NCBI GenBank assembly: GCA_016720595.1 | Contig: JADKKI010000011.1 | Location: 124,001 to 188,000 of the forward strand | DNA: 64,000 nt | Origin: Myxococcales bacterium | GTDB lineage: Bacteria > Myxococcota_A > Polyangia > Haliangiales > Haliangiaceae | Direction: 5' to 3' | Shown: in pieces, positions 45,104-51,340 of the stretch | Layout: every line of letters begins with the position of its first letter | How positions within the stretch are numbered: the stretch's first letter is position 1 | The notes under the pieces: generated by a model | What the model was told of the DNA's origin: nothing | What the model saw: the letters and a program-made list of their open reading frames with translations, nothing else | The model's database searches: none | Program-made: the position numbers and the translations under genes

Positions 45104-45523
45104 TCATCGCCGGACTTCGGCGGCGGGTTCGCGCAGAACCTTCGCGGTCAGCAGATAGCGCTCCTCGGCCTCGAGGTGTGCGCGCAAGGTCTCGATCACG
45201 TCGCGAAGCTCCGCCGTCACCGGGGAGGCGAGGCGCGTCCGCATCTCGGCGTGCTCGTTGAGGTGGTCCTCCACCATCCGCTCCACGCGCACGCTGCCGT
45301 GCGTGTCCTCGGCGAGCAGCACGGGGCGGAGCAGCCGCTCCTCGAAGGTGTTGTGCGTCTCGAACGACTCCCGCAGCCGTCCGAGCTCGCGGATCAGTGC
45401 GGCGGGATCACCCCGCCCCGCGTCGATCTCGTCCGCGAGCATTTCGCACCCGGTCATCAAGGCACGCAGGGCATCGTGCTGAGCCACCAGCTCCGCGAGC
45501 GCACTGGACCGACTGAGTGACAT
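45104..45523 (-). CDS. Hemerythrin-domain protein
   Basis: 139 aa, four-helix bundle. Candidate di-iron ligands are all present: H16, H57-x3-E61, H87-x3-H91 and H116-x3-E120 (PF01814 pattern). It may bind O2 or sense or repair under nitrosative stress. AGGAGG is 5 nt before ATG 45523 and overlaps the hemN stop (45532), so it is co-transcribed with hemN. Its 3' end lies 248 bp from ccoNO. Confidence 0.88.
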   Translation of the reverse strand: MSLSRSSALAELVAQHDALRALMTGCEMLADEIDAGRGDPAALIRELGRLRESFETHNTFEERLLRPVLLAEDTHGSVRVERMVEDHLNEHAEMRTRLASPVTAELRDVIETLRAHLEAEERYLLTAKVLREPAAEVRR

Positions 45524-45531
45524 GCAACCTC

Positions 45532-46908
45532 CTAGATGGTCGACGAGAACTGGGGGCGCTCCGTGCCTGCATTGAAGTAGCGGTCGAACACCATACAGAC
45601 GTTGCGGACCAGGAGCTTCCCCATCGGGGTCGTCGTGATCTGGTGGTTCACGCGGTCGTATGCCGCGAGCTCGCCGAGCGCCGTCAGGTTGTGCAGCTCG
45701 CCCGCGAAGTAGGTCTCGGTGTCCACGTCGTAGCGACGTCCGAGCGCGGTCAGGTCCACGGTACCGTCGCACATCAGCCGCTCGATCAGTTCGCGGCGCA
45801 CACGATCGTCGCGGTCGAGGATGAAGCCGCGGCGGACCGGCAGGTGGCGGGCATCGATCGCCGCCTCCCACTGGGGCAACAGCGTGTGGTTCTGCCAGAA
45901 CATGCGGGAGGTCGAAGAGATCGCGGAGGTGCCGATCCCGATCACGTTATCGGCGCGGTGCTCCACGTAACCTTGAAACGTTCGCGCCATCCGCTGCTCG
46001 GCGGCAGCGATCGCGAGGGCCGATCCGGGCCGGGCGAAGTGATCGAGGCCGAGGTGGAGGTAGCCGGCCTTGGTGAAGCGCTCGATCGCGAGGAGGAGCA
46101 GCGAGGCGCGCTCGAACCGATCGAGGACCCGCCCGGCCTTCTCGACGAGCCGCTGGTGGGGCAGCTTGTCGGGCAGGTGGGCATAGCCAAACAGCGCCAC
46201 CCGATCCGGAGCCAGGTCGATCACGGCATCCAGCGTGGTGGTGAAGCTCGCCTCGGTCTGCAGCGGGAGCCCATAGACCATGTCGATGTTGACGTCCTCG
46301 ATGCCCGCCGCACGGCACCGTTCGACCAGCCACCTGGTCTGGATCACGGACTGATGGCGCCGGATCGCGTCCTGGACGTTCTCGGCGAAGTCCTGGACGC
46401 CGAGGCTGATCGACGTGAAGTGGAGGTCTCCGAGGGTCTCGATCTGGGAGGAGGTGGTCCGGCGTGGATCGAGCTCGATCGAGCGGCGCGCATCGGGTGC
46501 GACGGCGAAGTAGCGTTCGATCGAACCCATCAGCGTGCGCAGCGTGCGCGGCGCGAGGAAGTTGGGAGACCCACCACCGAGCGCGATCTCGACGACCTTG
46601 GCGGCCAGGAGGTGACCTGCCACCAGCGTCATCTCGGTGGCGAGCTGGTCGGTATAGGCGACCCCGCGGTTCTCGTCCCGAGTGGGGATCACGTTGCAGC
46701 CGCAGTACGCACACAGCGACTTGCAGAACGGTACGTGGACGTAGAGCGAGACCGGCTCGTTGGCCCGTCCAATCCGGCGTAGCTCCTGCGAGACCCGGTC
46801 AGCGCTCAGCGGTCCAAACTCGGTCGCCGGCGGATAGCTCGTGTAGCGCGGACCTTGGCTGGCGTACTCGGCGAGGCAGCTCGCGGTCTCATCCGTGCGT
46901 GGGAGCAT
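45532..46908 (-). CDS. hemN: Oxygen-independent coproporphyrinogen III dehydrogenase
   Basis: 458 aa, full HemN length. The radical-SAM cluster is HVPFCKSLCAYCGCN, with C62, C66, C69 and the extra C71 typical of HemN. GGGSPNFL, the ELDPRRTT block and the C-terminal HemN domain follow. It makes protoporphyrinogen IX without O2. ATG 46908 is set by a sigma-54-like element 13 nt upstream; there is no clear Shine-Dalgarno sequence. Expected to be co-regulated with cbb3 oxidase and the cytochromes, which need haem at low O2. Confidence 0.93.
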   Translation of the reverse strand: MLPRTDETASCLAEYASQGPRYTSYPPATEFGPLSADRVSQELRRIGRANEPVSLYVHVPFCKSLCAYCGCNVIPTRDENRGVAYTDQLATEMTLVAGHLLAAKVVEIALGGGSPNFLAPRTLRTLMGSIERYFAVAPDARRSIELDPRRTTSSQIETLGDLHFTSISLGVQDFAENVQDAIRRHQSVIQTRWLVERCRAAGIEDVNIDMVYGLPLQTEASFTTTLDAVIDLAPDRVALFGYAHLPDKLPHQRLVEKAGRVLDRFERASLLLLAIERFTKAGYLHLGLDHFARPGSALAIAAAEQRMARTFQGYVEHRADNVIGIGTSAISSTSRMFWQNHTLLPQWEAAIDARHLPVRRGFILDRDDRVRRELIERLMCDGTVDLTALGRRYDVDTETYFAGELHNLTALGELAAYDRVNHQITTTPMGKLLVRNVCMVFDRYFNAGTERPQFSSTI

Positions 46909-46920
46909 GGGCTGAGAGCA

Positions 46921-46936
46921 TCCAAGCGGTGTGCCG
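46921..46936 (-). promoter_or_regulatory. Sigma-54-like promoter of hemN-hemerythrin, variant -12
   Basis: Element CGGCACACCGCTTGGA: GGCAC is intact but the -12 is GG in place of GC. The spacing to ATG 46908 is 13 nt as elsewhere, which argues that it is real. Confidence 0.5.
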
Positions 46937-46955
46937 CCAAGGGTGGGGGGAAATG

Positions 46956-46968
46956 CGCAAGGCTTGCG
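46956..46968. promoter_or_regulatory. Perfect CGCAA-N3-TTGCG activator site, hemN region
   Basis: CGCAA-GGC-TTGCG, exact inverted repeat. The centre is 40 bp from the hemN -12 and 81 bp from the -12 of the small-peptide promoter on the other strand. Confidence 0.68.
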
Positions 46969-47028
46969 GACCCCGCAGGAGCCTCCGCCGGTCGACGCAG
47001 GAACTGCGGCGGAACGCTGTGCTGGGGC

Positions 47029-47044
47029 TGGCACGCGGGCTGCT
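47029..47044 (+). promoter_or_regulatory. Sigma-54 promoter before a small membrane peptide
   Basis: Element TGGCACGCGGGCTGCT, 15 of 16 consensus positions. GC to GTG 47056 is 12 nt. Confidence 0.65.
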
Positions 47045-47055
47045 CCGCCCGGGGT

Positions 47056-47166
47056 GTGGCCGCAAAACCTACCGACGAATCCTGGACGATGCCGATCCGG
47101 ATCGGCATGTGGACGATGTTCGTATGCGCGATCGTGATGGTGATGGTCGTGATCATGCTGAATTGA
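47056..47166 (+). CDS. Small single-TM peptide (candidate oxidase-associated subunit)
   Basis: 36 aa from GTG 47056, or 25 aa from ATG 47089. The C-terminal half is one hydrophobic Met/Val-rich helix (MWTMFVCAIVMVMVVIM) preceded by a short polar segment with basic residues. It is too short for usual gene calling. Support comes from the strong sigma-54 element at the standard distance, the in-phase activator site, and the place between hemN and a kinase near the cbb3 operon. It is similar in size to small accessory oxidase subunits such as CcoM (size only; no homology shown). It may also be a leader for the FHA kinase gene 86 bp downstream. Confidence 0.45.
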   Translation: MAAKPTDESWTMPIRIGMWTMFVCAIVMVMVVIMLN

Positions 47167-47252
47167 GAGGCCACCCCGACACCTGTGGCCACCCCCATGG
47201 CTACCCCGGGGGAGGCTGCACGGATCGTGGTTTCGGTCGACCTTGCTTGGTG

Positions 47253-48389
47253 ATGGCTGAGCCCGCTCTCACCTCACCACAAGAGTTCGAGTTCGAGCTC
47301 GACCCGGCCGAGACCGGCGTACACCCGGTGGTGATCGTGGATGCGCCGACAGGTCGTGACGCCGTTCGCGCGTCTCTGGTCTGCGTGAGCGGAGATGACC
47401 TCGGACGCTCCGTGCGTCTCGATGGCAAGTCGCTCGAGATCGGCCGCGCGCAGAGCGGGCTGTCGTTGACCTCCGCCGATGTGTCTCGGCGCCACGCGCG
47501 GATCCATCGCGAGCCCGACGGCTACGTTCTCGAAGATCTCGATAGTGCGAACGGCACGTACCTCAACGGCGAGCGCGTGACCGGCCCGGCACGCCTGCGG
47601 ATCGGAGATCGCGTCCAGGTCGGCCGCACCGTGCTGGTGTTCTCGCACCACGACGAGCTCGAGGAGCGCATGGAGCGGCTCCAGCGCCTCGAGGCGATGG
47701 GCACGATGGCCGGCGGCATCGCGCACGACTTCAACAATGCACTCGCGGTGATCGTCGGCAACCTGGATCTCGTCGCCGAGGCCTTGCCCGCCGATGCGGA
47801 ACTCGGGCTGGAGGCGCTCGACGCGATCCGGAAGGCGACCTCCTCGGCCACCAACCTGGCGAAGCGCCTGCTGCGCCTCGGCTCCAAGGATCCGCTGACG
47901 ATCGGGATCGTCTCACTCGCACCGCTCATCGATCAGACGATGATGATGGCGAGGCGCCGCTCCACCGCGAAGCTCACCGTCGAGCTCGACGTCGAGCCCG
48001 ATCTCCACGTGCTCGGCTCGTTCGACGAGCTCCAGCAGGTGCTGATCAACCTCTACTACAACTCCTGCGACGCGATGCCCAGCGGCGGGAAGCTATGCGT
48101 CTCAGCCCGTGCCATCGAGCTCGATCGCCGCGCCGCCGTCGAGCACCAGCTCGAGGTCGGCGGGCACTATGTCCTGCTCACCGTCCGCGATACGGGCTGC
48201 GGGATGGATGCCACGACCCGGGCGCGGTTGTTCGAGCCGTTCTTCACCACGAAGGGGCGCGGCAAGGGCACGGGCCTCGGGCTCGCGATGATCCACGGCG
48301 CGGTCCGGCGGCACGGCGGCGCGATCGAGGTCGAGTCCGCACCCGGCATGGGCGCGACGTTCCGGATCTACCTCCACCGCCGCGTGTGA
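47253..48389 (+). CDS. FHA-domain histidine kinase
   Basis: 378 aa. The FHA domain (about 45-130) has LEIGRAQ, SADVSRRHARI and DSANGTYLNGERV, a phosphothreonine-binding module. HisKA follows with GGIAHDFNNALAVI, then HATPase with NLYYNSCDAM, DTGCGMD and GTGLGLAMIHG. Cytoplasmic. It could link Ser/Thr kinase signalling (such as the kinase at 28348) to two-component signalling. No sigma-54 element at the usual distance; it may be read from the promoter at 47029. The 343 bp before it hold the hemN and small-peptide promoters. Confidence 0.88.
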   Translation: MAEPALTSPQEFEFELDPAETGVHPVVIVDAPTGRDAVRASLVCVSGDDLGRSVRLDGKSLEIGRAQSGLSLTSADVSRRHARIHREPDGYVLEDLDSANGTYLNGERVTGPARLRIGDRVQVGRTVLVFSHHDELEERMERLQRLEAMGTMAGGIAHDFNNALAVIVGNLDLVAEALPADAELGLEALDAIRKATSSATNLAKRLLRLGSKDPLTIGIVSLAPLIDQTMMMARRRSTAKLTVELDVEPDLHVLGSFDELQQVLINLYYNSCDAMPSGGKLCVSARAIELDRRAAVEHQLEVGGHYVLLTVRDTGCGMDATTRARLFEPFFTTKGRGKGTGLGLAMIHGAVRRHGGAIEVESAPGMGATFRIYLHRRV

Positions 48390-48400
48390 CGCGGATCGGG

Positions 48401-48420
48401 CGCCGCCGCTCACCGGCGCG
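48401..48420. terminator. GC hairpin after the FHA kinase gene
   Basis: Arms GCGCCG and CGGCGC with an 8-base loop, 12 bp after the stop codon. No T-run follows, so Rho-independent termination is uncertain. Confidence 0.3.
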
Positions 48421-48525
48421 GTGTCAGCGTCCACAGAGCCCTCCGAGATCGACCGAGGTGCAGCGCTTCAGCCCGTGAGGCGCGGTCATCGGGCCCAGGG
48501 TGCGCCCCTACAGCCTCGGAGGGGA

Positions 48526-48541
48526 TGGAACGCTTCGTGCT
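48526..48541 (+). promoter_or_regulatory. Sigma-54 promoter of the OsmC-like gene
   Basis: Element TGGAACGCTTCGTGCT, 14 of 16 consensus positions. GC to ATG 48554 is 13 nt. Confidence 0.68.
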
Positions 48542-48553
48542 CCATGTCCTCAC

Positions 48554-48967
48554 ATGCCCGCTCCGTTCCCCCACCACTTCAGCACCACCGTGAGCCGCAC
48601 GTTCGCGGCGCGCGCGCGGGTCCAGGCGCAGCAGGGCCCCGCCACCCCCGAGCACCTGTTGCTGTCTTCGCTCGGACTGAGCTTGCTCACCACGTTCGAG
48701 GCGTTCGCTGCACGCGATGCCATCGAGATCCACGACTGGACCGCGACCCTCGGCGGCGACGTCGAGCGCACCCCCGACGGCCTGATGTTCACGTCGATCA
48801 TCCTGTCTCTAGACATGGAGCTGAGCGGCAACGTCGGTCTGGTCGAGCAGACGCTCGAGGACGCGAAGCAGGGCTGCCTCGTGCTCAACTCGCTCCGCGT
48901 GCCGCTGGTCGTCGAGACGATGATCCGGCGGCCCGAGCAGCAGGTGCCCGAGCGCAGGGCGGGCTGA
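48554..48967 (+). CDS. OsmC/Ohr-family protein, one catalytic Cys visible
   Basis: 137 aa. PEHLLLSSLGLSLLTTFEAFA and the C-terminal AKQGCLVLNSL fit the OsmC fold (PF02566). The second Cys of the OsmC pair is present (GC-LVL); the first, usually near LL-x-x-x-L-x-x-C, is replaced by Thr/Ala. Peroxidase activity is therefore doubtful. ATG 48554 follows from the promoter spacing; the 18-residue longer start overlaps the promoter. Confidence 0.82.
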   Translation: MPAPFPHHFSTTVSRTFAARARVQAQQGPATPEHLLLSSLGLSLLTTFEAFAARDAIEIHDWTATLGGDVERTPDGLMFTSIILSLDMELSGNVGLVEQTLEDAKQGCLVLNSLRVPLVVETMIRRPEQQVPERRAG

Positions 48968-49041
48968 CCCGAAGGGCTCTCCTACGAACACATCCGGTCC
49001 ACGACCCTGGCAAGTGTGCTCATCCACCGGACATCAAAGCC

Positions 49042-49113
49042 AGGAAGCGAGGAACCAAGGTCGGAGACTTTCCAATCAGTCCGCTGCCTTGCTTCCTAGG
49101 TTCCTTGGTTTGA
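49042..49113. repeat. Imperfect inverted repeat between convergent genes
   Basis: AGGAACCAAGG on the left and GGTTCCTTGGTT on the right can pair (AACCAAGG/CCTTGGTT) around a loop of about 45 bases, which also contains CTTCCTAGG words related to the left arm. It lies between the OsmC and TfoX-like genes, which converge. A bidirectional terminator or a small repeat element is possible. The rest of 48968-49172 shows no gene. Confidence 0.4.
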
Positions 49114-49172
49114 ACTCTGTGCAACTACTTGGCAGGCGCCGTGCCATCCGCACACGCGATGCGGGGCAACCT

Positions 49173-49631
49173 TCAGCGTCGCGGTTTTGTCTTGGCGGCG
49201 CGCTTCGGCGCCGCCGCACGTTTCCCGGCCGGCAACTTGGCTGCGGGCTTCGCAGTCGCCGGTCGTTTTTTCGCCGCGGAGCCCGTCGCGGGCTTCGCGG
49301 CACTGGCCTTGGGCGGCAACGTGGATGCGAAGGCGTGTGCCTGATCGAGCCAGCCCGCGAGGCTCGCCTCGGTGGCGCAGCCCTTGGGCTCGACCTGAAG
49401 GAACCCCGCCATCGGCCGTGCCCAGGTCGGGAACGGCAGGATGTGCGGCTTGCCGATGTGGCCGGCGCCCGCAGGGCCGAGACGCAGGAGCAAGTTCCCG
49501 TCCTTCACCCCGCCGAGCATGTTGCCGCCGACGAGGTAACACAGGCCGCCGAACATCGGCTTGACCTCGATCTCCGGGTGCCTGTCGGCCCAGACCTTCA
49601 CGCGTGCCGCTAGTCGCTGGTCGTATGCCAT
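49173..49631 (-). CDS. TfoX N-terminal-domain protein with basic tail
   Basis: 152 aa. Residues 1-100 are a TfoX_N domain (PF04993): RHPEIEVKPMFGGLCYLVGGNM...LLLRLGP. Residues 108-152 are a Lys/Ala/Pro tail (repeats such as AAKKRPATAKPAAK) like histone H1 or bacterial nucleoid proteins. It may bind DNA. ATG 49631 overlaps the nuclease gene end by 22 bp, so both are co-transcribed. Confidence 0.82.
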   Translation of the reverse strand: MAYDQRLAARVKVWADRHPEIEVKPMFGGLCYLVGGNMLGGVKDGNLLLRLGPAGAGHIGKPHILPFPTWARPMAGFLQVEPKGCATEASLAGWLDQAHAFASTLPPKASAAKPATGSAAKKRPATAKPAAKLPAGKRAAAPKRAAKTKPRR

Positions 49632-50494
49632 GACGCCCTCGATGCTACCGGATCGAGCGTGGTCAGGAAGTCGTAGCCGGTGCGTTCCTCGATGATCGAG
49701 ACGCTGGAGCGGTAGGTCCACCACCGCTCGTCGAGGATCCCCGCGACGTTGGGCATCAGCACGCAGACGATCTCGGGCGCCGGTGCGGACAGGAGCGCGG
49801 TGCCGCGCGGCACCAGCACCACGATCTTGAACGTCGCCTCCGGCACCGCGATGTGCTGCATCGGATCGGTCCCGTGGCCCACGTCACGGCAGCCGTCCCC
49901 GGGCGCGCGCGGCACGTGGTGCGCGCACGCCGCTGGCCACACCGGCCCGGCGATCTGATACGCGTCCATCGGCTTCGTCCCGCTCTGCACCCGACGCTGC
50001 ACGTACAGCTCGAAGTCAAACCAGGGTCCGCGATTGAGATCGGCCTCCTGCGGCAACACGTTCGACATCACGAACGTCGCGTAGTTCCGCGCGGAGGTCT
50101 CGGTGCGCTCCTCGGACCGCAGCATGTGGCCTCGATCGAAGCCCGAGCCGTACAGATCCGCATGCGCCGGATGGAACCACTCGGCGGGCAGCATCGGATC
50201 CGGATAGAACTCACCGGCGAACCGATCGACGCCACCAAAGTCCGGCCCGGTGGTTCGATAGCTGACCCAGTTGGGCGCGTTCAGGTAGTGGTTGTAGGAC
50301 TCGGCGAGCTCCTCGTGCACCACCAGGCGGTCGTCCTCGGGAGTGCCATCGCTCGCGATCCCGAGCTGGAGGTGAACCGAGGCCTCGGGCGCGGCCGTGT
50401 CGGAAGGACTCGCGTCGACACCGCCGACGTCGGGATCCGCCCCGCTGGGAGCGACGGAGCAGGCGGAGAGCACGAGCAGGAGGGCGTGGCGCAT
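49610..50494 (-). CDS. Secreted DNA/RNA non-specific endonuclease
   Basis: 294 aa with a lipoprotein-like signal (MRHALLLVLSACS). The catalytic motif is FDRGHM with the general-base His, followed by SNVLPQEADLNRGPW, which supplies the metal-binding Asn. This is the NucA/NUC1 family (PF01223). It cleaves DNA and RNA in the envelope or outside. ATG 50494 starts the signal peptide. No sigma-54 element at the usual spacing. Confidence 0.88.
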   Translation of the reverse strand: MRHALLLVLSACSVAPSGADPDVGGVDASPSDTAAPEASVHLQLGIASDGTPEDDRLVVHEELAESYNHYLNAPNWVSYRTTGPDFGGVDRFAGEFYPDPMLPAEWFHPAHADLYGSGFDRGHMLRSEERTETSARNYATFVMSNVLPQEADLNRGPWFDFELYVQRRVQSGTKPMDAYQIAGPVWPAACAHHVPRAPGDGCRDVGHGTDPMQHIAVPEATFKIVVLVPRGTALLSAPAPEIVCVLMPNVAGILDERWWTYRSSVSIIEERTGYDFLTTLDPVASRASWHTTSD

Positions 50495-50621
50495 GCCCGC
50501 ATCCAACCGCTCCCCGCCCCATACGTCCAATGCATCATTTCCATACGAGGCATATCAACGCGGTATGGACCACGATGCACCGCCTGCGTGGCTCACCGGG
50601 CGTCGCGCACGCCGTGCGCGA

Positions 50622-51185
50622 TCACCACATCAAGCTGCCGGAGCCGAGCGCCGTGGACGGCAACAGCGCCGTGAAGTGACGCTCTCCGGTGTGAGCCTCG
50701 CAGAACCAGCGCTCGCCGTCCGACTCCTCCCGGACCGCGACGCACTGGGCGCACTGCGCCTGTGCGTCGAACGTTCGCTCGGTGAGCCCGACGACCAGCG
50801 TGGGACAGGTGGCGTGCGCGAGGACGCGATCCGCGATCGACTTACCTCGGTCGTGCGTGCCGAACCGGCCGATCACGAGCAGATCCGCGCGCAGGTCGGC
50901 GGCCAGCGATGCGATCTCCTCCACCGGATCGCCATGGGTGACGTGCAGCCGCGAGCGCCAGTCGGAGCTCTTGAGCGCCGGGGTGTCGAGCGCCTGCAGG
51001 ACCTCGGTCGCGAGCCGCACCTTGGCGTCCTCGAGCTCGGACTCCTTCGCGACGACCGTCAGGAAGTGGAGATCCGCGGTGGTATGACGCGCAGCCTGGT
51101 CGATCGCGTGCTCCAGCACGATCTCGGAGTACTCCGAATGGTCGAGGGGGACGACGATGCGGTACCGGTGTTGGGCGCTGGTCAT
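50622..51185 (-). CDS. Universal stress protein with Cys/His C-terminal extension
   Basis: 187 aa. The UspA fold starts YRIVVPLDHSEYSEIVLEHAI; the nucleotide loop is degenerate (GRFGTHDRGKSIADRVL). After about residue 140 there is an extension with CAQC and FCEAHTGE, a possible small metal-binding element. ATG 51185 is 13 nt from a sigma-54 element. It is the last gene of the window with that promoter class. Confidence 0.85.
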   Translation of the reverse strand: MTSAQHRYRIVVPLDHSEYSEIVLEHAIDQAARHTTADLHFLTVVAKESELEDAKVRLATEVLQALDTPALKSSDWRSRLHVTHGDPVEEIASLAADLRADLLVIGRFGTHDRGKSIADRVLAHATCPTLVVGLTERTFDAQAQCAQCVAVREESDGERWFCEAHTGERHFTALLPSTALGSGSLMW

Positions 51186-51197
51186 GCCTGAACCATT

Positions 51198-51213
51198 TGC
51201 ATCGCACGTGCCC
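51198..51213 (-). promoter_or_regulatory. Sigma-54 promoter of the USP gene at the island edge
   Basis: Element GGGCACGTGCGATGCA, 14 of 16 consensus positions. GC to ATG 51185 is 13 nt. Confidence 0.7.
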
Positions 51214-51314
51214 ACCGGCGTTTGAGGGCCGTAGCAAGTTGCGGCAGGGCGAGCGCATACGCACATACACCGCCGGGTTGGCCGAACGTCTGGCCCGACG
51301 TCGCCTCTGGCATC

Positions 51315-51320
51315 TACAAT
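51315..51320 (+). promoter_or_regulatory. Sigma-70-type -10 element
   Basis: TACAAT, 21 bp before ATG 51341; no good -35 at 17 bp. No GG-N10-GC pair near the start, in contrast to the units on the left. Confidence 0.4.
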
Positions 51321-51340
51321 CGTGGTCTGGGCAGGGGACC

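Noticed and set aside
47220..47252. Possible sigma-54 element directly before the FHA kinase gene
   Set aside because: GG and TTGC are present but separated by eight bases, not ten, and TTGC is only six bases from the ATG.
44856..47252. FNR/Anr/FixK box (TTGAT-N4-ATCAA) near the oxidase and hemN genes
   Set aside because: I searched for it by eye because these genes are classical FNR targets; no match was found.
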